Counted from the stretch's first letter, positions 27,003 through 35,984 are shown. The stretch: 64,000 bases of DNA from Streptomyces cellulosae (GCF_000721105.1 NZ_JOEV01000032.1:1-64000); one strand, 5' to 3'. Notes: generated by a model from the sequence alone, not told the origin. Numbers and translations are program-made.

Positions 27003-27830
27003 ATGGCAGCCATGACGAACGAGGGCTCCTCCATCGACCCGGCCAAGCCCAGCATCGCCCGCGTCTACGACTATCTGCTGGGCGGCAAGGACAACTACGC
27101 CGTGGACCGTGAGATCGGCGACGTGTTCAAGCGCGACCTGCCCGGTTCGGTGGCCATCGCCTTCGCCAACCGCGCGGCCCTGACGCGGGCGGTCAGGGAG
27201 ATCGCGAAGACCACCGGCATCCGGCAGTTCATCGACCTGGGCAGTGGCCTGCCGACCGCGGACAACGTCCACCAGGTCGCGCAACGGCACGCCCCCGAGT
27301 CCCGGGTCGTCTACGTCGACATCGACCCCCAAGTGTTGGTCCACGGCCGCGCATTGCTGGAGAACAACGACCGGACCCGCGTCGTCGCGGTCGATGTGCG
27401 CAACCCCGAAGGCATCCGCACTCACCCCGACACCATCGAAATCATCGACTTCGCCCGACCCGTCGCCGTCATCCTCAGCGCCATCCTCCACCACGTCAAC
27501 GATGACGAGGACCCTGTCGGCATCGTCCGATACTGGCGCGACCACGTCCCCTCCGGGAGCTACTTCTTCATCAGCCACTTCCGCTCTGGCAACAACCCGG
27601 AGACCGCGGAGGCCGAGAAGGTCCTCCAGCAGACGTTCGGCCGCGGCCGGTGGCGCACGGACGCGGAAATCGCCTCCCTGCTGGACGGCCTGGAAATCCT
27701 CGACCCCGGGATCGTCCCCGCGTCCCTGTGGCGTCCCGACGAAACCCGCAACGCGTGGGACAGGGGCGAAAGACGAGAGCTCACGGTCTGGGAACACCTC
27801 ATCGCCGCCGGACTGGCCCGGAAAGCCTAG
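27003..27830 (+). CDS. SAM-dependent methyltransferase, DUF574 family
   Basis: 275 residues from the ATG at 27003; the ATG at 27012 (MTNEGSS) is an equally good start. Typical family opening PAKPSIARVYDYLLGGKDNY, then the SAM-binding region IRQFIDLGSGLPTADNVHQV, VVYVDIDPQVL and AVILSAILHHVNDDEDP. This actinomycete-specific family is numerous in Streptomyces. Structures show SAM binding, but natural substrates are mostly unknown. Monocistronic. Confidence 0.92.
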   Translation: MAAMTNEGSSIDPAKPSIARVYDYLLGGKDNYAVDREIGDVFKRDLPGSVAIAFANRAALTRAVREIAKTTGIRQFIDLGSGLPTADNVHQVAQRHAPESRVVYVDIDPQVLVHGRALLENNDRTRVVAVDVRNPEGIRTHPDTIEIIDFARPVAVILSAILHHVNDDEDPVGIVRYWRDHVPSGSYFFISHFRSGNNPETAEAEKVLQQTFGRGRWRTDAEIASLLDGLEILDPGIVPASLWRPDETRNAWDRGERRELTVWEHLIAAGLARKA

Positions 27831-27929
27831 AGGTGATCCCCAGATGGCGATCGCCGGACGGTGGCGCCTCTGGCCGCCGGATCGCCGGGCAGATGCAGCG
27901 CCTCGGTATCGACGCCGGCAACTGAGCGG

Positions 27930-28715
27930 ATCCGTGGCCAGGTGGACGCTCTGCGCCGAAGGCGTGGTGCCGGGCACGTAGCCGCCGCCGATCAGGACGT
28001 GGGCGAGCAGCGTGTGCAACTGGAACGTGTCCCCGATGCGTACCTCGAACCCGGTCCCGGTGGGCCTGTGCAGCACACAAGGGGATCGTCGTCCAGAACC
28101 GCCAGCGCGTAGGCCAGGCATTTGAGGTCGTGCGGCTCCAGGGCCGCAAGATTGCGGCAGGCGGGGCGGATCGCCGATGCGTGCCGGCGGCGCACCTCGG
28201 CGCTGCGGCACAGTACGGCCAGCGCGGGCGGCTGCCACTCATCGGCCGAGCACCAGGCCAGTGCTAGCCGCGTGGCCTCGTACACGTCGCAGTTCGAGGC
28301 GGGCCAGCAGCCATCGTCAATGATCTTCTCGGCCGGCTCCGGCAGTTCGTCCTCAGCCGCGCCGGTGGCGGTCCAGCGGCGGGCGAATTCCACGGCGCCG
28401 AGCAGGACTTGATGGACGCTGCCGAGGACCGGCTCGGCGCAGGCCGCCGGATCGGCCCCGCGCTCGACGCAGAAGCCGGCCGCCATCCGCCAGCATCGGC
28501 CGCGGGCCGGTAGGCGGGAAGGCGGGAAGCAGCGCCGCCAACCGTGGCCCTGCCAGAAGGAGTTCAGCGTCGGACGCCGACTGCACACCGTTCATCACGG
28601 CGGTGAAGGCACGCCCGGTGCGGTCGCCATCGCGAGCGCCCACCGCCGCCTCCAGCTCGGACACGGTGGCGGCGAAGCCTGAAGCCTCCCGCTTCCTGTT
28701 GAAGATCACCAGCAC
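27930..28715 (-). pseudogene. Conserved hypothetical gene with two frame breaks
   Basis: Three frames in order give one plausible protein. The first is MLVIFNRKREASGFAATVSE ... SDAELLLAGPRLAALLPAFP. After a slip near 28500 comes FCVERGADPAACAEPVLGSV ... CRNLAALEPHDLKCLAYALA. After a slip near 28085 comes TGFEVRIGDTFQLHTLLAHV ... GGGYVPGTTPS. About 260 residues in total, cytosolic, no catalytic motif recognised. Confidence 0.5.
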
Positions 28716-28833
28716 ACCTCAGGCCCGAGATCTGTGCGGCGTCAGTGCCTGTTCCTGATGCGGCCATGCCATGACGGCATGGGTGGATACTGGGTTCGTT
28801 GCGCGCGCCCGTCACCCGTGCTTGGCTCGCCTG

Positions 28834-29502
28834 ATGAACTTTCTGTTGACGGCGAGTGGCCTGCGCAACGAGACACTGCGGGATGCGCTGCGGGACATGC
28901 TGGGAAAGCCGTTCGGATCGGCGAACATCGTGTACGTTCCCACTGCATCAGTCGCCGAGCCCGGGGACCATGGGTGGTTCGTCGAGGACATGAACCGGCT
29001 GCACGGCCTCGGCTGGCGGGAGTTCGACGTCCTGGAGCTGAACGGCCTGCCCCGGCACATGGTGCTCGACCGGCTGCGCCACGCCGACGTCATCTATGTC
29101 GGGGGCGGCAGCCACTACCACCTCGCGCGCAGCATCACCGGGAACGGCCTGACAGACGGCTTCCTGGAGGCGCTGGAGAGCCGGGTCTATGTGGGATTCA
29201 GCGCCGGATCAATGGTCTTCAGCCGCAATCTCACCGGACACTCCGCCGACGTCATCGGGGACACCACGGACCTCCACGTGCTCGGCGCGACGACCGTGGA
29301 GCCGCCGTTCGGCCTCTTCGACTGGTATCTCAAGCCCCACCTGTACTCGCCGGACTTCCCCGAGCGGGACGACGCCTGGGCTGATCGCATCGCTGCGCGG
29401 GCGGACTTCCCGATCTACTTCATCGATGACGAGACGGCCGTTCGCGTCAGGGACGGCAAGGTGGATGTCATTTCTGAAGGCCGGTGGCGGTTCCATCCGT
29501 GA
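28834..29502 (+). CDS. Peptidase E-like (class I glutamine amidotransferase fold, S51)
   Basis: 222 residues from the ATG at 28834, which gives the usual MNFLLTASG opening; a longer frame starts at 28771. The nucleophile motif is GFSAGSM with Ser123, preceded by VIYVGGGSHYHL (about 87-98). A possible His partner is in YLKPHLYSP. The S51 family includes dipeptidase PepE, which cleaves Asp-Xaa dipeptides, and cyanophycinases; length fits PepE-like proteins. Cytosolic, monocistronic. Confidence 0.85.
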   Translation: MNFLLTASGLRNETLRDALRDMLGKPFGSANIVYVPTASVAEPGDHGWFVEDMNRLHGLGWREFDVLELNGLPRHMVLDRLRHADVIYVGGGSHYHLARSITGNGLTDGFLEALESRVYVGFSAGSMVFSRNLTGHSADVIGDTTDLHVLGATTVEPPFGLFDWYLKPHLYSPDFPERDDAWADRIAARADFPIYFIDDETAVRVRDGKVDVISEGRWRFHP

Positions 29503-29706
29503 CTCAACGCGTGGTGGGTCCCGGGCGTCTACCCGGTGCGTGGCGGGCAGAGCCCCAGACAGGAGCACCGCCCGGCTGTGACAAGCCCGATACTGTGGTT
29601 TTCTCGCATCATCTCGGCCGCTTGGCTGGCGCTGTACGCCTCCATCGACCCCGGTCTCCTGCTGGTCTGTTGTCCCCTCGTGTCCGAGCTGGGACTCCAG
29701 GGCCTC

Positions 29707-29870
29707 ATCGCACGCCGCTGTCGCACAGCTCCGCGCTGAGGGCCACGATCTGAAGGATGAGGACGTGGCCCGGCTCTCTCCGCGCAAGGACCGGCACATC
29801 AACTTTCTGGGCCGCTACCAGTCCGACATCGTCGCCGGCGGGTCACGGCAGTGGCTTGCGCCCACTGCCG
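29707..29870 (+). pseudogene. Tn3-family transposase C-terminal relic
   Basis: AAVAQLRAEGHDLKDEDVAR followed by LSPRKDRHINFLGRY is the conserved end of Tn3 transposases (EDVARLSPLKDRHINFLGRY). It is the third Tn3 relic in the window, and there is no sequence match upstream of the first Ala pair. Confidence 0.65.
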
Positions 29871-30103
29871 TGACCCGGACGCGACCGAAGACTTGGACGA
29901 CGAGGAGCAAGCCCACAACGGGAGCACAGTCCCGCGCATTCACCCGCCAAATCCGTGTGCCTGGACCGTGTTTGAGCTCGCGAGTCCCGCACGAAGTGGT
30001 ACGCCTCGACGCTCAGTGCTCGCCGGTCACTCGCGCAGATTGGACTTTCGGCAGTGGTCGGACGGCGCCCGAGGTCCGTACCGTCACTTCCGTGGAGAGC
30101 ACA

Positions 30104-31543
30104 ATGATCAACCCCGAGACTGGGACTGGAACCGCTGTTTTACGGCGAGCACTTGATCCTGGAACCATTCTCACCGCGGCTACCGCGGTGGCCGCCGGCC
30201 TGAGCGTGATGAACCTCTGGTGGGCTGTCCCGACTGCCATCGTCGCGTTCCTGGCAGGACGACGGCCTGGACGGACGGCGCCGACAGCGCTCGCCCTGGT
30301 CGCGATTCTCGCGGCCACTGTGGTGGCCTTGTCCGTCGTTCCTGCTTGGCTCCCCCTCGCCAGCCGCTTTGTGACAGTGGTGGTTGCAGCCACGATGCTG
30401 CCCTGGTTCGCCGGCCGGTTCTGGTGCCAGTATCAGCAGCTTGTCCGGGCCGGGTGGGAGCGCGCCGATCAGCTGCGCCGCGAGCAGCAACTGATCGCTG
30501 ATCAAGCCCGGCTGCGCGAGCGGGCACGTATCGCCCAGGACATGCACGACGTACTGGGCCATGACCTCAGCCTGATCGCCCTGTCGGCCGGCGCACTCAA
30601 ACTCGCCCCGGACCTTGAAGCCCACCACCAAAGGGCCGCAGGGGACATCCGAGCCAGAGCCGCGGCCGCGGTGGAGCGTCTCGGCGAGGTGATCGGTGTC
30701 CTGCGGGAGGACACCGACACAACGCCGACGGACCTCAACAACTCCAGCCTCACTAGTCTGACCTCCGAGGCTTCTGCGGCCGGCCTCGCGGTGGAGTTGC
30801 GCATCGACGGCGAGCCGGACGACCTGCCGCCCGTAGTGAAACGGGCGGCTCACCGGGTCGTGCAGGAAGCTCTGACCAACGTTGCCAAGCACGCGTCCGG
30901 CGCGACCGCGACTGTCCACGTGACGCATACGGCAACAGAAACACAGGTCGTCGTGGAGAACGGCCCGCCATCGTCTGCGGCCAACCAGCGGCCCCGGCCT
31001 CGGAGCGGAGGACGTGGCCTTATCGGTCTCGAAGAACGTATACGGATGACCGGCGGTTCGTTCGACCACGGCCCGCGCGACGGAGGCTACGCAGTCGTCG
31101 CGCGTATCCCGCACACTCTCTCGCCGCCGCTGCAGCAGCTCTCGCCCTCAGCCTCTCGCGGTGACGAGTTGCCGCAGGAACACCGCCGCGCTCGGCGCCG
31201 GGTCGGCCGGACCCTGGTCGCCGCGGTCATGGTGCCCCTCGTGACGGGAGCTTTGCTGAGCGGAGCCCTCACGGGCTGGGAGATGCTGTCGGCGTCACAG
31301 TCGGTCCTGGACCCACGCGACTATGCCCGCCTAAATGTGGGGCAAGATCGTTCCGAGGTGGAGCGTTTCCTGCCGGACCGGCAGACGAACCATCGACCGC
31401 TGACTGCCGAGCCGACGGGAAACGGCACAACGTGCGAGTACTACGCAATGACGGCCGACCGGTTCGACGACCGGTCCGGCGACGCCTACCAGCTCTGCTT
31501 CCGGAAGGACACCCTGGTGTCCCTGGACACGATCACCCCGTGA
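30104..31543 (+). CDS. Two-component sensor histidine kinase, NarL/DesK type
   Basis: 479 residues from the ATG at 30104 with GTGGAGAG upstream; the longer frame to the left is Tn3 debris. N-terminal membrane helices (about 20-100: AATAVAAGLSVMNLWWAVPT, ALALVAILAATVVALSVVPA, FVTVVVAATMLPWF). HisKA_3 dimerisation helix with ARIAQDMHDVLGHDLS, phosphoacceptor His148. HATPase with VVQEALTNVAKHAS and GGRGLIGLEERIRMTGG. Unusually, a further membrane helix (LVAAVMVPLVTGALLSGALT) and a C-terminal outside domain of about 80 residues follow. Response regulator gene 7 bp downstream. Confidence 0.92.
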   Translation: MINPETGTGTAVLRRALDPGTILTAATAVAAGLSVMNLWWAVPTAIVAFLAGRRPGRTAPTALALVAILAATVVALSVVPAWLPLASRFVTVVVAATMLPWFAGRFWCQYQQLVRAGWERADQLRREQQLIADQARLRERARIAQDMHDVLGHDLSLIALSAGALKLAPDLEAHHQRAAGDIRARAAAAVERLGEVIGVLREDTDTTPTDLNNSSLTSLTSEASAAGLAVELRIDGEPDDLPPVVKRAAHRVVQEALTNVAKHASGATATVHVTHTATETQVVVENGPPSSAANQRPRPRSGGRGLIGLEERIRMTGGSFDHGPRDGGYAVVARIPHTLSPPLQQLSPSASRGDELPQEHRRARRRVGRTLVAAVMVPLVTGALLSGALTGWEMLSASQSVLDPRDYARLNVGQDRSEVERFLPDRQTNHRPLTAEPTGNGTTCEYYAMTADRFDDRSGDAYQLCFRKDTLVSLDTITP

Positions 31544-31550
31544 GCGCTCG

Positions 31551-32231
31551 ATGATCCGGGTGCTGATCGCCGACGACGAGCCGATGATCCGCGCAGGGGT
31601 ACGCGCCGTTCTTGCCACGGATCCGGACATCGAAGTCGTCGCCGAGGCCGTCGACGGGCACGATGCCGTTGAACTGGTCCAACGCCATCGTCCCGCGGTG
31701 GCCGTACTCGATATCCGCATGCCGGGAATCAATGGCATCGACGCCGCAGCGGAAATCCGCAACACAGTGCCGTCCACGAGCATCATCATGCTGACGACCT
31801 TCGGTGAGGACGACTACATCCTCAAGGCGCTCGGCGGTGGTGCAGCAGGCTTCCTGATCAAGTCGGGTGAGCCAGAGGAACTGATCACCGGAGTCCGTGC
31901 GGTGGCCGAAGGCGCCGCCTACCTGTCACCGAAAGTCGCGGCCCGGGTCATCGCGCACCTCGCCGCGACGGGCGCGGGCACCCTGGCCGGTCGGCGATCC
32001 GCCGCCCGCCACCGGGTCGCCGCCCTCACCGCCCGGGAAAGGGAGGTACTGGCCTTCCTCGGAAGCGGCCTGTCCAACGGGCAGATCGCCCGGCGGCTCC
32101 ATGTGGTGGAGGGAACGGTCAAAGCCCACGTGAGTTCCATCCTGGCGAGGCTGGGCGTCGACAACCGGGCCGCTGCCGCGGTCGTGGCCCACGAAGCCGG
32201 GATCATTCCGCCTCAGCCTTCCCAGCCGTGA
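31551..32231 (+). CDS. NarL-family response regulator
   Basis: 226 residues. The receiver domain has the acidic pocket ADDEP, phosphorylation site Asp54 in AVLDIRMPG, and LIKSGE with the conserved Lys. A LuxR-type HTH follows at the C-terminus (LTAREREVLAFLGSGLSNGQ, RRLHVVEGTVKAHVSSILAR). Cognate to the kinase 7 bp upstream. Its last 306 bp overlap, antisense, the 3-prime extension of the PAP2 gene. Confidence 0.95.
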   Translation: MIRVLIADDEPMIRAGVRAVLATDPDIEVVAEAVDGHDAVELVQRHRPAVAVLDIRMPGINGIDAAAEIRNTVPSTSIIMLTTFGEDDYILKALGGGAAGFLIKSGEPEELITGVRAVAEGAAYLSPKVAARVIAHLAATGAGTLAGRRSAARHRVAALTAREREVLAFLGSGLSNGQIARRLHVVEGTVKAHVSSILARLGVDNRAAAAVVAHEAGIIPPQPSQP

Positions 32232-32894
32232 TGCCATCCCCTGGGCAAGGGGCATGAACGCAAGCAGCACCGCCGCCACGACAGCGCCGCCGAGCGTCGC
32301 ACCGGCGAGCACATCGTGCGGGTAATGAACCCCCACCAGTACACGCAGCAGCGCAGCAGCCCCGGCCAGCGGCAGCGTGATCGCGGCGAGGCGGGGCCGC
32401 AGCAAGGCGAGACCGACGGCCACCCCGGCGGCCAGGGTGGCGTGGTTGCTCGGGAACGACCAGTCCCCCGCTCCGGGGCATTCCGCGACAGATTCGGCGC
32501 CTGCGCGTAACACACGGCAAGGACGCTCCTCGTCCACGACGAGCTTCACCGCTTCGCTCACCGCATAGGCCGCCACGGTGCCGAGACCGGTCAGGACGGA
32601 TCCACCGATCCCTCGTGTGTCTTTGCGGCGGATTGCCGTCCACCACATCCAGACCAGCAACATTCCGAGGATCACCAAAGTGCCCTCTGTGGCCCCTTCC
32701 AGGAGAGGGCCCAGCCACGACGGCGCATCCGCCACCGCACCGGTCAGCGACCGGTACGCGGAGGCCGAAGCTCCACCCGTGACCTCGACAGCACCAGCCT
32801 TGCCCAGCCCACCGGGGGACAGCCAAGTGACGACTCCTGCTCCCACGCCCAAGACGGCCAACGCGCCGAGCAGCCGACCGGCTCGGACTTTCAT
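31926..32894 (-). CDS. PAP2-family membrane phosphatase with extended C-terminus
   Basis: 322 residues from the ATG at 32894. PAP2 signature in three parts: KLVVDEERPC, FPSNHAT (PSGH variant with Asn) and RVLVGVHYPHDVLAG. About six membrane helices, active site probably outward. These enzymes dephosphorylate undecaprenyl pyrophosphate or phosphatidate. The fold should end near MPLAQGMASRLGRL, about 32230, but the frame continues some 100 polar residues antisense to the response regulator. This suggests loss of the original stop or tolerated read-through; the extra part has no recognisable domain. Confidence 0.85.
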   Translation of the reverse strand: MKVRAGRLLGALAVLGVGAGVVTWLSPGGLGKAGAVEVTGGASASAYRSLTGAVADAPSWLGPLLEGATEGTLVILGMLLVWMWWTAIRRKDTRGIGGSVLTGLGTVAAYAVSEAVKLVVDEERPCRVLRAGAESVAECPGAGDWSFPSNHATLAAGVAVGLALLRPRLAAITLPLAGAAALLRVLVGVHYPHDVLAGATLGGAVVAAVLLAFMPLAQGMASRLGRLRRNDPGFVGHDRGSGPVVDAQPRQDGTHVGFDRSLHHMEPPGDLPVGQAASEEGQYLPFPGGEGGDPVAGGGSPTGQGARARRGEVRDDPGRDFR

Positions 32895-33074
32895 TCGTGG
32901 TTCTCGTTCCATGAGGCCCGAACGTAGAAGGGGGAGCAGCCGGAAACCCGAGCCGAACGGCAACACCGGACCTTGACGATCGTCAGGGTTGACAGCTACG
33001 GGCACCCTCGTTCCGCGTCACACGGACATCCTGACCTTCAACAAACCTTCGTCTTCTGAAGATCACTCTGCGGG

Positions 33075-33284
33075 CCGCCAGGACACCACCACCCGGGCGG
33101 CCGACTCGTCCTCCACGTCTTCGCCGCCCTCGCGGAGTTCATCCGCGAACTCATCGTCATCGGCACCAAGGAGGGGCTGGCCGCGGCCCGCGTTCGCGGT
33201 CGGATCGGCAGACGCCCAAGCGTCGCCACCGAGGAAGTGGTCCGTGCGGCCCGCGACCTGCCTATTGGTCACGGCCCTGATTGA
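33075..33284 (+). pseudogene. Serine recombinase/resolvase fragment
   Basis: GGRLVLHVFAALAEFIRELI followed by VIGTKEGLAAARVRGRIGRR is the C-terminal part of the Tn3-resolvase catalytic domain and its long E helix. The frame stops at 33282-33284. The catalytic Ser region is absent, and DTTT just upstream is one frame away. Confidence 0.6.
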
Positions 33285-33303
33285 TGCTGGAGGCCGAGGT
33301 GTC

Positions 33304-33894
33304 TCAGTCTCTCCAGTTCGCGTAATCGCCCATCTCTACGTCGTCGCACAGGGTCTCCCAGAACCCGTTGTGGGCGAGTGCGGTGTCATCAAGGGTGGTG
33401 ACGAGCTCGCGCAGCTCGTCCGCCGCCACCTGGAATCTCTCCTCCTCACCTTCCTCGTGGAACGGGAAGCGGGCGATCGTGGCCGCGACGCACTCGTGGA
33501 AGATCCCAAGGTCTCTGTTCACGTGATTGGCGGTTGCGGACTCGGGCGTGGGGACGTGCACCACGCGACGCGACGCCACGTCGATGCCGAGGCGTCCGAA
33601 CAGGCCGCTGGTCCCGAAGACGACCAACCCGCTCTCACCGATCCCGTCCAGGAGCGCCGCATCGCTCAGCGGTTGGTACTCGTAACCGATCACCCCTGCC
33701 GGGATGCCCATCTGTCGCAGATCGCCGGCGATCTCGTCGGGTATGTCTGCTGAGCAGCCGATGCACACGAGGGCGTACTGGGGCGACGGCAATGGCGGCA
33801 GATCCCGAATCACGCGGACATCATCCTCGCACTCCGGCCGATGCGGGAAGCCACGAGCTTGGTCTGTCGCCGCCAACCGGCAAGCTGACAGCAC
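33304..33894 (-). CDS. SUKH-like immunity-family protein (tentative)
   Basis: Up to 196 residues. The order of elements recalls SUKH-4 domains: YALVCIGCSADIPDEIAGDL, ESGLVVFGTSGLFGRLGIDV, RRVVHVPTPESATANHVNRD followed by LGIFHECVAAT, and a C-terminal acidic region ending FWETLCDDVEMGDYANW. SUKH proteins usually neutralise polymorphic toxins, but no toxin gene is adjacent. The first about 25 residues look unnatural, so the true N-terminus may be lost or start further inside. Other fold assignments are possible. Confidence 0.5.
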   Translation of the reverse strand: MLSACRLAATDQARGFPHRPECEDDVRVIRDLPPLPSPQYALVCIGCSADIPDEIAGDLRQMGIPAGVIGYEYQPLSDAALLDGIGESGLVVFGTSGLFGRLGIDVASRRVVHVPTPESATANHVNRDLGIFHECVAATIARFPFHEEGEEERFQVAADELRELVTTLDDTALAHNGFWETLCDDVEMGDYANWRD

Positions 33895-33987
33895 GTATTC
33901 ACGTTCAGTAGCAGGGTTCGTTCGGAGTCCACGTAACGCGTCGCGGTTGTCGCGTGGAGCACGCTGCTGTTGCCAGCGGTGAGACCG

Positions 33988-35061
33988 TCAGGCGGTGTGC
34001 TGGTACGCCGGGTAGGTGATGTACCCGGCGTCGCCGCCCTGGTAGAAGGTGTTCTCGTCGGCGGGCGCGACAGGCAGGCCTGAGCGCAGGCGTTCGACCA
34101 GGTCGGGGTTGGCGAGGAAGCCGCGGCCGAAGGCGATCAGGTCGGCGCCCAGGCCCAGCCAGTGGTTCGCCTCCGCCGGCCCGGTCTGCTTCAGGCCGCC
34201 GGGTATGGTCGGGTTGACGATGAGGGTGCCCGGCCAGGTTTTGCGCAGTTGGAGGAGAAGTTCCTCGTCGGTGGTGGCCTCCAGGTGCACATAGGCGAGG
34301 TCGAGGCGGGCCAGCTCCGTCAGCAGAGCGGTGTTCAGTTCGGCCGCGTCGTCCTCGGTCACACCCCAGATACCGCCGCCGGGCGACAGGCGGATGCCGG
34401 TACGGGCGGCGCCCACGGCCTCGACGGTGGCGGCGGCTGCCTCGACGGCGAAACGGATCCGGTTGGTGATCGAGCCGCCGTAGCGGTCGTCGCGCAGGTT
34501 GGCGTTGGATGACAGGAACTGGGAGATCAGGTAGCCGTTGGCGCCGTGCAGTTCGACCCCGTCGAAGCCCGCGTCGACTGCGCGGCGGGCGGCATGTGCG
34601 TAGGAGTGGACGTGCTCGGGGACCTCGTCGGTCTCCAGCGCCCGCGGCATGGGTATCGGCTGCGGACCGCTCGGGGTGAACACGCTGCCCTCGGCGGGCA
34701 CGGCCGACGGACCGACTGGTTGGAGGCCGGTGGTCTCGTGGTGCGAGACCCGGCCGCCGTGCATGATCTGGGCGAAGATACGCCCGCCACCGGCGTGGAC
34801 CGCGTCGGTCACCTGCCGCCAGGAATCCGTCTGCTCGTCGGTATGCAGGCCGGGCGTGCCCGGATTGGACTGCCCGACCCGGCTGGGCTGGACGCCCTCC
34901 GTGATGATCAGGCCGGCCGTGGCGCGCTGCGCATAATAGGTGGCCATTGAGGGGGTGGCCAGACCGCCGGCGGCGGCACGGACGCGGCTCATGGGGGCCA
35001 TGACGGTCCGGTTGGGCAGCGTGAACCCGCCGAGGCGGTAACTGCTGAACAAGGACGGCAT
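33988..35061 (-). CDS. Old yellow enzyme-family alkene reductase
   Basis: 357 residues from the ATG at 35061 with AGGAGAA upstream. FMN-binding TIM barrel: LPNRTVMAPMSRVRA, QIMHGGRVSH, GFDGVELHGANGYLISQFLS, NLRDDRYGGSITNRIRF and the C-terminal ADLIAFGRGFLANPDL. The HGAN motif holds the His/Asn pair that binds the substrate carbonyl. It reduces activated alkenes such as enones with NADPH. Divergent from a MerR regulator with a shared operator between, so probably induced by electrophiles. Confidence 0.95.
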   Translation of the reverse strand: MPSLFSSYRLGGFTLPNRTVMAPMSRVRAAAGGLATPSMATYYAQRATAGLIITEGVQPSRVGQSNPGTPGLHTDEQTDSWRQVTDAVHAGGGRIFAQIMHGGRVSHHETTGLQPVGPSAVPAEGSVFTPSGPQPIPMPRALETDEVPEHVHSYAHAARRAVDAGFDGVELHGANGYLISQFLSSNANLRDDRYGGSITNRIRFAVEAAAATVEAVGAARTGIRLSPGGGIWGVTEDDAAELNTALLTELARLDLAYVHLEATTDEELLLQLRKTWPGTLIVNPTIPGGLKQTGPAEANHWLGLGADLIAFGRGFLANPDLVERLRSGLPVAPADENTFYQGGDAGYITYPAYQHTA

Positions 35062-35110
35062 GTCGGTTCTCCTCGCGTACACATGTGCTCCGGTTGCCGA
35101 AGCGCATGGG

Positions 35111-35144
35111 TACGCTAAAACCTGACACCAGTGTCAGAGGCAAG
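35111..35144 (+). promoter_or_regulatory. MerR operator/promoter, copy 2
   Basis: TACGCTAAAACCT, a core with CTGACACCAGTGTCAG (35122-35137; 7-bp arms around CA), then AGGCAAG. The flanks match copy 1 at 8961-8994 base for base; only the core differs. It lies between the old yellow enzyme and the MerR gene. Confidence 0.8.
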
Positions 35145-35214
35145 CGGATCACACCGCGGATCCGTGCGGGGCACACCACAGGACCCGCGGTGCTGACCAT
35201 TGCGGGAGGCAGTC

Positions 35215-35607
35215 ATGCGGATCGGGGAACTCGCGGCACGCGCCGCAGTGAGTGTGCGGTCATTGCGCTACTACGAGCAGCAGGGACTGCTCACCAGCGT
35301 CCGCACGCCGAGCGGACAACGGCAGTACACGGAACACGATGTGGACCGGGTTCGCTTCATCCAAGGTCTGTACGCGGCCAACCTTTCCAGCACCACCATC
35401 GCCGAACTCATGCCGTGCCGCGACGCCCCGAGCATGCACAACTCCGACGCCACGTTGGAGCGGATGGCCCGCGAACGCGAGCGGATCACGGCGCAGATCG
35501 ACGATCTCCTGCGGGCCCGGGACACCCTCGACAGGATGGTGGCCGTGGCCCGGTCCCACCGCGAGTCCCTGCTGGACCAGTCCCAGTCGCGGACGAATCA
35601 GCGGTGA
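35215..35607 (+). CDS. MerR-family regulator of the alkene reductase
   Basis: 130 residues. The ATG at 35215 is chosen over the TTG at 35200 because GGGAGG lies just upstream and the protein then begins MRIGELAARAAVSVRSLRYY as in the family. Winged helix, then TPSGQRQY and ELMPCRDA, followed by a dimerisation helix. Close in sequence to the MerR at 9024. No metal-ligand cluster; the lone Cys in ELMPC may act as sensor. Likely activates the old yellow enzyme gene from the box at 35111. Confidence 0.92.
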   Translation: MRIGELAARAAVSVRSLRYYEQQGLLTSVRTPSGQRQYTEHDVDRVRFIQGLYAANLSSTTIAELMPCRDAPSMHNSDATLERMARERERITAQIDDLLRARDTLDRMVAVARSHRESLLDQSQSRTNQR

Positions 35608-35619
35608 CCCAGAACTCCA

Positions 35620-35812
35620 CGCCGCCAGGAGTGGTCCACTCCCTGACCCAGACGACATAGTCACCCTGCCGTTCCAGCAGCACACTGCGGCCGGGGAAGT
35701 CCCTTCGGAAGCGTCCTGTGATGAGAACCAGCAGAGCTGTCCGCACCTCGCCCTGCACCCATTGGGCGCGTTGCTCACCGCTGGGCCCCGCGTCCGGGAT
35801 CAGTCCGGGCAC
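35620..35812 (-). pseudogene. Possible gene fragment
   Basis: A minus-strand frame reads VRTALLVLITGRFRRDFPGR, then RQGDYVVWVREWTTPGGVEF. Coding bias is moderate. It has no convincing start, and its extension overlaps the MerR gene, so it may be a remnant or chance. The sequence from here to 35984 holds nothing else recognisable. Confidence 0.22.
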
Positions 35813-35984
35813 ACGGGTCGGCGTCGTTCACCGCGACTCGCCGACCAACCCCTGCGCGGCCGCCTCCGCTCCGTCGGTGCAGAGCCGGCTTCCCAGGGCC
35901 TTCGCGCGCGCTCGGGTCTCGGTGGGGACACAGCAGTGATGAGCGCGATGCCCAGAGATTGCATCTGTTCGGCAGTTGCTGCGA

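Noticed and set aside
29765..30103. N-terminal extension of the histidine kinase
   Set aside because: The first residues are Tn3 transposase sequence and the rest lacks a domain; the ATG at 30104 has a ribosome site and starts the membrane region.
33304..33894. Polymorphic toxin-immunity locus
   Set aside because: The SUKH-like protein stands alone; neither side encodes a large toxin, RHS or WXG protein.
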